Positions 27,865 to 36,647 of a stretch of DNA of 64,000 nt are shown here, piece after piece. Source of the DNA: CAZXCQ01 sp964639275 (GTDB taxonomy: Bacteria; Desulfobacterota; DSM-4660; Desulfatiglandales; Desulfatiglandaceae); the NCBI GenBank assembly GCA_964639275.1, contig CAZXCQ010000001.1:13314-77313 (forward strand). Reading direction: 5' to 3'. The notes below the pieces were generated by a model. It had not been told where the DNA came from and made no database searches. It saw only the letters and a list, made by a program, of their open reading frames with translations. Position 1 is the first letter of the stretch; every line of letters starts with the position of its first letter. A program made the position numbers and the translations under genes.

Positions 27865-28038
27865 GCAATTGCGCGCACCCATTTTTCTTGACACCTAAGC
27901 CGTACCTCAGTATCGTTTTTTATTCAACAAGTGATTTCAAACCACCTTCTTATCACCTGACCTCACCTTAAACTCGGCTTGGTGGGACGATTCCATGGTT
28001 TTTTCCCAACAGAATCGATCGACAATGGTGCAATACAG

Positions 28039-28329
28039 ATGACCACAGAAAGCACATGCAGAAGGTGCTCGGTCTTGCGAGTCAACGCCCTTTGCAAGCT
28101 CTATGATGAAGGAAATCGAAAAAATGACAGCAAGGCTAAAAAACTACTGCATTTTTTTGTGGACCTGGCCAGAGAGAGAGGTTACGCGGGAGGTACCAAA
28201 ATCTTGGTGCCTGGCTTGACAGAAGACCTTGCCAGAAAAGCATGCTGGAACATTTCCTCTCTTCTGACGAACCAGGACTTTGCCTTCAAAGGTATGGATA
28301 TAGATGGCCGAGGAAAGACAAACCGCTGA
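28039..28329 (+). CDS. small Cys-containing hypothetical protein
   Basis: A possible 96-residue protein from ATG 28039, overlapping the next gene by 26 bases. It begins with a cluster of Cys (CRRCSVLRVNALC) and is otherwise basic and helical (AKKLLHFFVDLARERGYAGG). No good ribosome site precedes it and no family is recognised. It could be a small metal- or redox-sensing partner of the activator that follows, or a chance frame; I lean slightly towards a real gene because of the tight overlap. Confidence 0.35.
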   Translation: MTTESTCRRCSVLRVNALCKLYDEGNRKNDSKAKKLLHFFVDLARERGYAGGTKILVPGLTEDLARKACWNISSLLTNQDFAFKGMDIDGRGKTNR

Positions 28330-30043
28330 GCCTCCACAGGAGACGGTCGACTTTGACAACCTCCCGGAGGGGGATGGCTTCCTCGTCCTTTCTTCCGACA
28401 AGAAGGTCCTTTCCGCAAATGTCCAGGCAGAGAGACTCTTGAGAAGAAAGCTCAACCGGGGTGAGTTCTTTGATATCCTACAATTTGTCAATCGGCAGTA
28501 TCGGAGCCAGGCTGAAGCGGGGATCCAGGAGGCGATGGAAGGGGGTGTTTCCAGTTCAAACCTGATGGCAAGGGTGTTCCTGGATTCCGGGCTTCCTGTT
28601 TCCTTGACTTTCTCTATCAACCCTTTGATCAATAAGGACGAAGATATTATCGGGGTCCTTATTACTCTCCACGACAATGCCTCTGCAAAGGCCTCTCCCG
28701 AAGTGCTTGATCGGAACCAAATGCTCGAATACGACAGCCTGTTTGAAAACCTTGCCGAAGGGGTTTTCACCATCAATACGCGCTGGCGGATAACCTCATT
28801 CAATCAACGGGCCCAGGAAATCACCGGCTTCAAAAGGGATGAGGTCATAGGCAAGTGTTGTTGGGACATCTTTAAGAGCGATCTGTGCCACAGCAATTGT
28901 CCTCTAAAAATCACCATGGAGACAGGCGTCGTGTACATGGACCAGGACGTTCGCATTGTGAGTAAAAGCGGACTGCAGCAATCCATCCTTGTAAACACCT
29001 CCGTCATCAAAAACAAAAGGGACCTGGTAGTCGGCGCTGTTGAAACCTTTCGGCCGGTGGCTCAGATCGACAGCTCTCTGGCCGCTGGGAATATCGCCCC
29101 AAAAAGCCGTGTGGACATCATCGGGAAACATCCCCACCTGGTGAAACTACTGGGGCTGTTGCCGGATATAGCGGTTTCAGAGGTGACGGTGGTCATAGAA
29201 GGGGAGTCGGGTACCGGAAAAGAGCTGATTGCCAAATCCATCCATTACCAGAGCCCCCGCGCAAGGGGCCCTTTTGTCCCAGTGAACTGTTCGGCTCTTG
29301 CCGAGACCCTGTTGGAATCGGAGTTGTTCGGTCATGTGAAGGCTGCTTTTACCGGGGCACAGTACAACAAGGTGGGAAGATTCGAATTGGCCAAAGGAGG
29401 AACCCTTTTTCTGGACGAGATCGGAGAGATTAAGCCGGAGATCCAGGTAAAGCTACTCCGCGTTATCGAAGAACGGGTGTTTGAACGTGTAGGCGGTACC
29501 CGGCGAATATTCATGGATGCCCGGATCATCGCTGCAACAAATAAGAATCTGCTTCAGGAAGTTCGAGAGGGAAGATTCCGGGAGGATCTCTTCTATCGGC
29601 TACGTACCGTCCCTTTGTATGTATCGCCTTTAAGAGAACGTCCGTCTGACATTCCTTTATTGATCGAACATTTCGTAAGCAGATTTAACGAAAGGTACAA
29701 AAAAAATGTGCGAGGAGTAGACCCCAAGGTCATGTCCCTGTTTAAGCGGTATTCCTGGCCGGGCAATGTCCGTGAGCTTGAGCGTGCACTTGAGTATGCC
29801 TTTGTGTTTGTCAAGGGGCCGATTATCACAACCTCCCACCTCCCGGAACTTGGGGAATCCAAAAACCTCAAAGAGACCCGTGTACCAAAAGTCAAAACAG
29901 ATCAGTTTTACTGGGAGGACGAAAAAATAACCGTGCAGAAGGCCTTGAAAAAGGCAAACGGTCGCCGGGAGGTTGCCGCCAACCTCCTGGGTATCAGCAG
30001 GACCTCCCTGTGGCGCAAAATGAAGACCCACGGGCTTCTGTAG
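28304..30043 (+). CDS. double-PAS sigma-54-dependent activator
   Basis: A 579-residue protein. Residues about 25-125 form a divergent PAS domain. A second PAS at about 145-260 carries the Cys motif CCWDIFKSDLCHSNCP. The AAA+ domain (about 285-510) has Walker A GESGTGKE and Walker B TLFLDEIG; its sigma-54 loop reads AAFTGA. A Fis-type helix-turn-helix ends the protein (REVAANLLGISRTSLWRKM). It lies directly upstream of a near-consensus sigma-54 promoter at 30611, so it is the obvious candidate to activate the Nuo/Hdr-like operon. The repeated ATATGTYA sites at 30389-30595 may be its binding sites (inference). Confidence 0.9.
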   Translation: MAEERQTAEPPQETVDFDNLPEGDGFLVLSSDKKVLSANVQAERLLRRKLNRGEFFDILQFVNRQYRSQAEAGIQEAMEGGVSSSNLMARVFLDSGLPVSLTFSINPLINKDEDIIGVLITLHDNASAKASPEVLDRNQMLEYDSLFENLAEGVFTINTRWRITSFNQRAQEITGFKRDEVIGKCCWDIFKSDLCHSNCPLKITMETGVVYMDQDVRIVSKSGLQQSILVNTSVIKNKRDLVVGAVETFRPVAQIDSSLAAGNIAPKSRVDIIGKHPHLVKLLGLLPDIAVSEVTVVIEGESGTGKELIAKSIHYQSPRARGPFVPVNCSALAETLLESELFGHVKAAFTGAQYNKVGRFELAKGGTLFLDEIGEIKPEIQVKLLRVIEERVFERVGGTRRIFMDARIIAATNKNLLQEVREGRFREDLFYRLRTVPLYVSPLRERPSDIPLLIEHFVSRFNERYKKNVRGVDPKVMSLFKRYSWPGNVRELERALEYAFVFVKGPIITTSHLPELGESKNLKETRVPKVKTDQFYWEDEKITVQKALKKANGRREVAANLLGISRTSLWRKMKTHGLL

Positions 30044-30388
30044 TTCCATTCTTGGCATATTTTACTTCACCGATAACCAAGTTCAATTCAATCCAAACAA
30101 GAACAATTCCTCTTCCTCCAACTCTCCTTCCATCTATATAAACACCGGAGCCGCATCTTTCCTCCGCTTTGGAGTCCTGGCATATGACTTCGCCCCACTT
30201 AATTTTTGACCAACGCATTTGTCATCCGTAATTCAATAAAGCGGCCAAAGACGTTTCACGAAGAAAATCTCCTGAAACAATCAACAAATGAAACATAAAG
30301 GAGTAGAGTCGCTTGGCAAGAGCTCAATAAGTCGCGGGGTAACCCCTGGATTCCCGCCTCTGTGGGAAGGGAAATATTACATAAGTGT

Positions 30389-30595
30389 ATGACATATCAA
30401 TCAAATCATGATTCCAGAAAAGGAGTCTTGGAAAGTATTTGCCTGACCTATTGAGGAGATATGTCAAATACTGCTTCAGCATAATATGTCATTTAATGTA
30501 TCACGATGTTTCACCTTTGAAACGATAATTCAGGCAGAGGTGGCTTTCCTGGTTTTGTCTTATGATAGGATTATTCTATATTATCAATATGTTAA
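30389..30595 (+). promoter_or_regulatory. repeated ATATGTYA sites, candidate activator-binding region
   Basis: Four related sites lie upstream of the sigma-54 promoter: ATGACATATC (30389-30398, inverted), GATATGTCAA (30458-30467), AATATGTCATT (30483-30493) and CAATATGTTA (30586-30595). The remaining intergenic DNA from 30044 shows no gene. Confidence 0.4.
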
Positions 30596-30610
30596 ATTGT
30601 ATCCCATCTC

Positions 30611-30626
30611 TTGGCACGCCTGTTGC
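30611..30626 (+). promoter_or_regulatory. sigma-54 promoter of the nuoEFG/hdrA-like operon
   Basis: TTGGCAC (30611-30617), five bases, then TTGCT (30622-30626) matches the TGGCAC-N5-TTGCW consensus exactly, with GG and GC ten bases apart. The start codon at 30694 lies about 57 bases after the expected transcription start. Confidence 0.85.
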
Positions 30627-30693
30627 TCATAGATAAGACAGGTCTCAATCCTGGAGATACACCAATTCTGGGGAAGATAGAAAGGAGTGAAAC

Positions 30694-31158
30694 GTGAAAG
30701 AGAGGCCCATAGATATCGACAGCCTTCTGGAAAAATACCCGGGTGAACCAAAGTTCCTCATCAGCCTGCTCCAGGATGTGCAGGAGGAATACCAATTCAT
30801 CTCGGAAGAGAACATGAATCTTATCTGCGACCATGTCGGGGTCCCGCTCACTCAGGCCTGGTCGGTGGCAACCTTTTATAAATCCTTCAGTTTGGAGCCT
30901 CGGGGGGAGCATGAAGTGAAGGTATGCCTCGGCACCGCCTGTCATTTAAAGGGGGGGCAACGCCTGCTTGAAAACATCCGCCGGAAGTTGGAGATTGAGC
31001 AAGGTGAGACCACCTCGGACCTCAAATTTACCGTAGAAACGGTCAATTGCCTGGGCGCTTGCGCCCTTGCGCCGGTGGCGGTTGTGGATGACAAATATTA
31101 CCCGAAAACAACCTCATCCAAATTGGAAAAGATCCTCAAAAAGATTTCTGCTGGATAA
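30694..31158 (+). CDS. NuoE-like [2Fe-2S] thioredoxin-fold subunit
   Basis: GTG start behind aaaggag. A 154-residue protein of NuoE/HndA/HoxE type: an N-terminal helical bundle (LLQDVQEEYQFISEENMNLI, AWSVATFYKSF) and a thioredoxin-like domain with four cluster Cys in CLGTACHLKG and CLGACALAP. It would bind one [2Fe-2S] cluster and pair with the NuoF-like protein encoded 10 bases downstream, as in NADH-linked hydrogenases, formate dehydrogenases and Bam-type complexes. First gene of the sigma-54-driven operon. Confidence 0.93.
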   Translation: MKERPIDIDSLLEKYPGEPKFLISLLQDVQEEYQFISEENMNLICDHVGVPLTQAWSVATFYKSFSLEPRGEHEVKVCLGTACHLKGGQRLLENIRRKLEIEQGETTSDLKFTVETVNCLGACALAPVAVVDDKYYPKTTSSKLEKILKKISAG

Positions 31159-31168
31159 GGAGAAAGAG

Positions 31169-33070
31169 ATGGTTCAAACAAGTATTGCAGAAGCGTTCGG
31201 CCCTCCCCGCTTGAATTCAATCGAGGACCTGATTGCCTATCGCGAACAGATACTGGCCGAGCGTGATCCTGACAGACCCTATATTATTGTGTGTCATGGA
31301 ACCGGATGCCAGGCAAACGGCAGCCCCGAGGTCGCCGAGGCACTCAAAAAGGCAATCCGTTCGGCAGACGTCAAGGCGGATGTCATTCCGGGCATAAAAA
31401 CCACCGGCTGCCATGGTTTCTGTTCGCGAGGACCTCTGGTGATCATGCATCCATCCGGGATCTTTTATCAGATGGTGAAGCCCCGCGACTGCGAGGAGAT
31501 CGTCGAGACTACCCTGATCGCGGGCAAACCTGTGGAGCGCTTGCTATACCAGGACGCAAAAACCGGCAAGTACATTACCCACCATCATGAGATACCGTTC
31601 TACAGCAATCAAAAAAGGGTGGTCATGCGGAACATCGGAAAGATTGATCCCACAGATATTCGCGACTCCATCGTCACCGGCGGTTATCTATCCCTCGCAA
31701 AGGTCTTAACGACTATGGGGCCTGATGAAGTGGTAAGCACGATCGAAGCATCCGGCCTCAGGGGAAGAGGCGGTGCCGGTTTCCCCACCGGGAGAAAATG
31801 GAGGACCGCCATAAAGGCGGTTGAGAAATGGGGTGGGCCTGTTTATGTGGTTGTCAACGGCGATGAGGGGGACCCCGGCGCCTTCATGGATCGAACCCTC
31901 ATGGAGGGGGATCCCCATGCCCTATTGGAAGGACTCATTATCGGCGCCTATGGGATCGGTTCAAATCAGGGGTTTATCTACGTGCGGACAGAGTATCCTT
32001 TGGCGATCAAGCATCTCAACATCGCTATGGATCACGCCAGGGAACTCTGTCTCCTGGGGGAAGATATCCTTGGAAGCGGTTTTGATTTTGATATACAGAT
32101 CAACAGAGGGGCGGGCGCCTTTGTGTGTGGCGAATCCACAGCGCTCTTCACCTCCATTGAGGGTCGTTCCGGTGAACCAAGACCCAAGTATATCCGCTCG
32201 GCCAAGGAAGGCCTTTGGGGAAAGCCAACAGTCCTGAACAATGTTGAAACCTGGTGTAACGTGCCCATCATCATCGAGAAGGGTGCGGATTGGTATGCCG
32301 GGGTGGGTGTTCCCCACAGCACCGGGACCAAGGTGTTTTCCCTGGTTGGAAAGGTCAACAACGTTGGGTTGGTGGAGGTCCCCATGGGGATGCCTTTGGG
32401 CGATCTTATTGAAAAGATCGGTGGCGGTGTGCCCGGCAAGGATCATTTCAAGGCCGTTCAGACCGGCGGTCCATCGGGTGGCTGTCTCCCTTACGACAAA
32501 AGAGAGACACCCGTGGATTTTGATTCTCTTACCAGGGCCGGCTCTATGATGGGTTCGGGGGGCATGATTGTCATGGACGATCGAGATTGTCCCGTTGACC
32601 TGGGACGATACTTTCTCAGGTTTCTTGAAGACGAATCCTGTGGAAAATGCCTCCCCTGTCGATTGGGTCTGAAGGGAATGCTGGAGTTTCTCGACCGGTT
32701 TGCAAAGGGTGAGGGTTCGATAGAAGATCTGGATGAACTTCGAAGCCTGGCCCAGGCGGTCCAGGACGGTTCCCTTTGTGCACTGGGTGGCAGTGCCCCG
32801 AATCCGGTATTGACCACGCTCCATTATTTCCGGAAAGAATACGAAGCCCACATCCTGCATCAAAAATGCCCGGCGGGGGTGTGCAAGGACCTCATTACCT
32901 ATCGTATCGATCCCGAGGCCTGTACTGGCTGTGGAACATGTGTTCGAAACTGTCCGCAAGGTTGTATAACCGGCGAAAAAAAACAGCCCCATACACTCGA
33001 CCCCACCGCCTGCATCAAATGCGGGATATGTTTGGATTCCTGTAAGTTTGGGGCGGTTAATGTGGTCTAG
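31169..33070 (+). CDS. NuoF-like NADH-binding flavoprotein with extra ferredoxin domains
   Basis: Start chosen at 31169 behind aaggag. The 633-residue protein has three parts. An N-terminal thioredoxin-like [2Fe-2S] domain covers about 30-120 (CHGTGCQANG, TTGCHGFCSRGP). The NuoF core at about 150-540 has the NADH and FMN site (GLRGRGGAGFPTGRKW, NGDEGDPGAFMDR) and the cluster motif ESCGKCLPCRLG. Two [4Fe-4S] motifs at the C-terminus read CTGCGTCVRNCP and CIKCGICLDSC. This HndC/HoxF-like layout transfers electrons between NADH and ferredoxin-type clusters. With the NuoE- and NuoG-like neighbours it forms a soluble NADH module, here probably linked to Hdr or formate dehydrogenase subunits. Confidence 0.93.
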   Translation: MVQTSIAEAFGPPRLNSIEDLIAYREQILAERDPDRPYIIVCHGTGCQANGSPEVAEALKKAIRSADVKADVIPGIKTTGCHGFCSRGPLVIMHPSGIFYQMVKPRDCEEIVETTLIAGKPVERLLYQDAKTGKYITHHHEIPFYSNQKRVVMRNIGKIDPTDIRDSIVTGGYLSLAKVLTTMGPDEVVSTIEASGLRGRGGAGFPTGRKWRTAIKAVEKWGGPVYVVVNGDEGDPGAFMDRTLMEGDPHALLEGLIIGAYGIGSNQGFIYVRTEYPLAIKHLNIAMDHARELCLLGEDILGSGFDFDIQINRGAGAFVCGESTALFTSIEGRSGEPRPKYIRSAKEGLWGKPTVLNNVETWCNVPIIIEKGADWYAGVGVPHSTGTKVFSLVGKVNNVGLVEVPMGMPLGDLIEKIGGGVPGKDHFKAVQTGGPSGGCLPYDKRETPVDFDSLTRAGSMMGSGGMIVMDDRDCPVDLGRYFLRFLEDESCGKCLPCRLGLKGMLEFLDRFAKGEGSIEDLDELRSLAQAVQDGSLCALGGSAPNPVLTTLHYFRKEYEAHILHQKCPAGVCKDLITYRIDPEACTGCGTCVRNCPQGCITGEKKQPHTLDPTACIKCGICLDSCKFGAVNVV

Positions 33071-33086
33071 AGAGGTGATAACCGTT

Positions 33087-33310
33087 CACGGGTTCAAAGG
33101 TTCAGGGGTTCAAAGTCGATTCTCGTCCCCTTATTCCATTCAGGAGGCGTATTCACATGAGAAGCGTGCGGATTTGTCATTCCCAATCTGAAAATTGGCG
33201 GCGCATTGGTAAGTATGTGGGAAAGCCAGCATGTCTTGCAAGGACTTGCGGTCTTCAATTTTGTCTTTGTCCCTAACCCTGAACGTTGAACCCAGAACCT
33301 GTGAACCCTT
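33087..33310. repeat. GTTCA-rich short repeats in an unusual gap inside the operon
   Basis: The 255-bp gap opens with gttcacgggttcaaaggttcaggggttcaaag and ends with the near-complementary ctgaacgttgaacccagaacctgtgaac. The arms give an imperfect inverted arrangement around about 180 bases with no gene. Such GTTCA-type repeats look like an inserted extragenic element. Confidence 0.5.
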
Positions 33311-33325
33311 ACGAGAGGTGTTATT

Positions 33326-33964
33326 ATGAGTAGGAAAAAAGCGACGGAAAACGGTTCCATCCATTTCACCATCGACGGCAAGAAGGTTGAGGCCCGGGCG
33401 GGATGGACCGTGCTGGAGACCGCAAGGCACTATGGGATCAACATTCCCACACTTTGTTACCACGAGGCCTTAAAGCCGAGCGGCGCTTGCAGACTCTGTG
33501 TGGTTGAGGCAAGGGAGGGGGATTGGTCCAGGGTCGTCATATCTTGCATGTATCCAGCCCGGGAAGGTATCGAGATACAGACTGATTCAGTGCGAGTAAA
33601 AAACGTGCGCCGCTGGATCCTTGAGCTGCTTCTGGCAGAATGCCCTGCTTCGAAGGAAATCAAGGCCCTGGCAGCCGAATACGGCGTCGATACCACCCGC
33701 TTCAATATAAAGGATCAGGAAGAGGAGTGCATTCTATGCGGCCTGTGTGTGCGGGCATGCGAGGAAATTGTTGGGGTCAGGGCCATATCATTTGGTTCAA
33801 GGGGTGTGGACAAACATGTGGCTACGCCCTTTATGATACCCAATAAGGCATGTATCGCCTGTGGGACGTGCGTTTTAGTCTGTCCCACTGGTGCGATGCA
33901 GGCCCGTCTGGACAAGGTCCGCGGTGATATCTCAGGGCGCACCGGACATGGCTTTGCCCATTAA
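33326..33964 (+). CDS. NuoG/HoxU-like iron-sulfur subunit
   Basis: A 212-residue protein with an N-terminal plant-type [2Fe-2S] domain (IPTLCYHEALKPSGACRLCV and later ISCMYP) and two [4Fe-4S] motifs, CILCGLCVRACEEIVG and CIACGTCVLVCP. This short form lacks the molybdopterin part of NuoG, as in HoxU and the small subunits of NAD-linked formate dehydrogenases and hydrogenases. It would pass electrons between the NuoF-like protein and the HdrA-like fusion encoded 12 bases downstream. Confidence 0.92.
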   Translation: MSRKKATENGSIHFTIDGKKVEARAGWTVLETARHYGINIPTLCYHEALKPSGACRLCVVEAREGDWSRVVISCMYPAREGIEIQTDSVRVKNVRRWILELLLAECPASKEIKALAAEYGVDTTRFNIKDQEEECILCGLCVRACEEIVGVRAISFGSRGVDKHVATPFMIPNKACIACGTCVLVCPTGAMQARLDKVRGDISGRTGHGFAH

Positions 33965-33976
33965 AGGAGGTCCAAA

Positions 33977-36424
33977 ATGGAACATATCATAAATAAAGAA
34001 AAAGGTGAGCAAGCAAGAATCGGCGTATTCCTCTGCGAATGCGGCGGAAAAATTGGGGCCAGGGTCGATCTAAGCCATCTTGAGCAAATTATGGGCCATG
34101 ATCCCGTGGTCAGTCGTGTGCAAACCCTCCCGTTTCCTTGCATAACCCCCGGTCTTGGAGAAGTCAAAAAGACCATATCCGACAATGGCCTCAATCGGGT
34201 CGTTATTGCCGGCTGTGAATACCGCACCATGATCAAAAAGTTCGGAAGAGAGCTGGAGGGACTGGGCCTGGAGGAGGGACAAATAGACATGGTCAACCTC
34301 CGAGACCATGTCGCGGCCGTAAATGGTAGAGGTCCGTCTGAACTTGCCGAGAAGGGGGCAAAACTCATCAAGGCATCTTTGGCCGGATTAGAGGCGTTGC
34401 TTCCCTCGCCAAAGGTGAAGGTTGAATTCAATGGTCCTGTTATGATTTTGGGGGGTGGCTTGGCAACCTACTCGGCCGCTCAGGAACTTTCTCGTCAAGG
34501 CATCGAGACGGTTATTGCGGTTCAAACCGAGGAGATCGAAGACGAAATCAGAATGCTCCATGAACGCTACCCGGGGGAGCGCCGAAGCCATGAGCGGCTT
34601 ATGGAGATAATGAAGGAGGTCGAGGAAAGTCCTCATGTCAAAAAGATCTCAGTGGGAGAACTGGAAAAGGTGCTGGGTGTAGTCGGGAACTATACCGTGG
34701 TCTTTTCTTCAGAGGTTGATAAACCGCAGAAGGTCTACACCGTGGGCGCCATCATTGCCGCCCTGGATGGCGAGATGCACAATCAGGGAACTGACTTTGG
34801 GCACGATGGAAAAAGGGTCCTCTGCCATACAGAAATGGAAGAGCATATCTGGCTCCACGGGGTTCCGGGTCATCGAGTCGTCTTTTGGATCAATGACCTG
34901 GAAACCGATAGACCCTATGCTTCACTCTCCGCAAGAACCGCATGGAATATGGCGACCTATTTCCGTAAAAAGAACGTTCAATGCCAAACATCGATCTTAT
35001 ACAATGAAAAAATCGACCTGCCCTTGAGCGGTGCAGAGCGAAGAAGGGCCAGGCAATTGGGTATCAAATGGATTCCCTATGATGGTAGCGTGAGACCCGC
35101 AGTCCAGAAAGGCTATATCACCTACAATGAGCCTGAGACGCAGATCGAAAGGGAGCTGTCCTGGGATCAACTGGTCATTTCCCCCAAAAGGCATCCGGGG
35201 ATCGAACAGATCAAAGTTGCGAAAATCCTCGGCCTGCACGTGCACGGGGAGGAATTCCTTGAAAGAAATCCACAAATGGTGCGACCGGAACAGGTCGGGA
35301 TCGACGAAAAATATCTGGCAGGTTCGGCGCGCCGGCCCTGCGACCTGCGGGAGTCATTGCGGCAGGGACGTCGTGCAGCCCAAAAGACGGCAGAGATCGC
35401 TCGACGCGCTTTAGCCGGTGAGCTTTATGCCCCGAGGATGGTTTGCACCGTGGACCAGAGCAAGTGCAACGGGTGCGGGCTCTGTCGCGAGATTTGTGAT
35501 TGCGGCGGCATTGCGCCGGTTGACGGTCTTGGCGGGAACATCCCCCGTGTTGTGGATCCCATGGCTTGTACAGGAGGAGGGACCTGCGCGGCAGCTTGCC
35601 CCAACAGTGCCCTGGTCCTGCTCAACAACACCACGGCCCAACGAGAGGCGAGAGTGGCCGCATTGGCCTCCAGCCTGGCAGCCAATGAAGTCATGGGGTA
35701 CGGGTGTAGCTGGGGCGGGGCGGCCGCGGCCGATCATGCGGGACTAAAGGGCATGAAATATAGCGAGCGGTTTTATCTGCTCCCCATCGGTTGTATCGGC
35801 CAGCTGGATCCGACAGTCCTGGGGAGGGCCTTTCTGGAAGGGGCTAGCGGACTCATCCTTATCGGGTGCCCCACCGAGGAGTGTCATCATAGTTATGGTC
35901 TCGACCATACCTGGAGTCGTGTCCTCCTCGTCAAAAAGCTCCTTTCCCTTGTCGGGTTGGAGCGAGACCGCATTGCCCTGGCCCACACCGACCTGAACAA
36001 GCCGGAACAATACATCAAGACCGTCAACAGTTTTGTGGGCCTAATAAACCGGTTGGGGCCCATCCACCGGGACAGGGATATGAAAACAAAGCTCAGAGAC
36101 ATGTACGACACGCTCAAAAACCCCCGTATTCGATGGGTGCTGGGGGCCAGCCTTCGTCGGCCGTGGGAAACCACATATCCGACGGATCAGAGAAATGCGC
36201 TGGCCTACGATGAAACCCTGTCCGATGTGGTTACGGAGGAATTCATCCGCACGAGAGTCATGAACCTTCTCAGGCATGAGTCTCAATTCCTTCACATAAA
36301 CCAGATCACCCAGTCTCTAAACGAGGAAAAGCAGGAGGTTTTGACCTGCCTCAAGGAAATGACACGGGAAGGCATTGTTTCACGCATCTTTAAAGATCGT
36401 GTCCCCTATTACTTGATGCAGTAG
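33977..36424 (+). CDS. HdrA-MvhD-like fusion protein with two lost cluster cysteines
   Basis: Behind aaaggagg. The 815-residue protein has the HdrA N-terminal Cys region (FLCECGGKIG, CEYRTMIKKFG), an FAD-type Rossmann segment (VMILGGGLATYSAAQELSRQ), and two ferredoxin motifs at about 490-545. An MvhD-like domain (about 560-690) and a C-terminal winged-helix-like tail follow. The first ferredoxin motif is CNGCGLCREIC. The second is CTGGGTCAAACP with Gly534 in place of Cys. The MvhD [2Fe-2S] motif, usually CxWC, reads CSWG (Cys577, Gly580). Other MvhD Cys remain (PIGCIGQ, IGCPTEECHH). It probably joins the NuoEFG-like module to an electron partner, with altered cluster content. Confidence 0.85.
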   Translation: MEHIINKEKGEQARIGVFLCECGGKIGARVDLSHLEQIMGHDPVVSRVQTLPFPCITPGLGEVKKTISDNGLNRVVIAGCEYRTMIKKFGRELEGLGLEEGQIDMVNLRDHVAAVNGRGPSELAEKGAKLIKASLAGLEALLPSPKVKVEFNGPVMILGGGLATYSAAQELSRQGIETVIAVQTEEIEDEIRMLHERYPGERRSHERLMEIMKEVEESPHVKKISVGELEKVLGVVGNYTVVFSSEVDKPQKVYTVGAIIAALDGEMHNQGTDFGHDGKRVLCHTEMEEHIWLHGVPGHRVVFWINDLETDRPYASLSARTAWNMATYFRKKNVQCQTSILYNEKIDLPLSGAERRRARQLGIKWIPYDGSVRPAVQKGYITYNEPETQIERELSWDQLVISPKRHPGIEQIKVAKILGLHVHGEEFLERNPQMVRPEQVGIDEKYLAGSARRPCDLRESLRQGRRAAQKTAEIARRALAGELYAPRMVCTVDQSKCNGCGLCREICDCGGIAPVDGLGGNIPRVVDPMACTGGGTCAAACPNSALVLLNNTTAQREARVAALASSLAANEVMGYGCSWGGAAAADHAGLKGMKYSERFYLLPIGCIGQLDPTVLGRAFLEGASGLILIGCPTEECHHSYGLDHTWSRVLLVKKLLSLVGLERDRIALAHTDLNKPEQYIKTVNSFVGLINRLGPIHRDRDMKTKLRDMYDTLKNPRIRWVLGASLRRPWETTYPTDQRNALAYDETLSDVVTEEFIRTRVMNLLRHESQFLHINQITQSLNEEKQEVLTCLKEMTREGIVSRIFKDRVPYYLMQ

Positions 36425-36518
36425 TCCTGCAAAGCCATATTACGACCAGACCCCGCCACCATATTTGCCCGTAGCAGTGGGGGCCTGACAATAAAAAATC
36501 GACCGAAACGGCCCCCTT

Positions 36519-36612
36519 GACACCAAAACTGATCGATTGCCCTGCGGATCAAGACTGCAACTGACTCACCGTTGGGGCGCGAAATCTCCTTGACCAAATG
36601 AACCCGTCCCTC
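36519..36612 (-). pseudogene. decayed ribbon-helix-helix antitoxin fragment, copy B
   Basis: On the minus strand this reads RVHLVKEISRPNGESVAVLIRRAIDQFW, the typical C-terminal half of a ribbon-helix-helix antitoxin, without its beta-strand start and with a wrong tail. It matches copy A at 27793 in DNA. No toxin gene is adjacent. Confidence 0.6.
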
Positions 36613-36647
36613 TATCGTCACCCCTTGCCACCCGAGGCTCCGGGAAG

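Noticed and set aside
31961..32992. Long open frame (343 codons) on the minus strand
   Set aside because: It is antisense to the NuoF-like gene, whose motifs are unambiguous.
33087..33125. Possible CRISPR array
   Set aside because: The GTTCA units are too short and irregular, with no spacers of even length and no cas genes.
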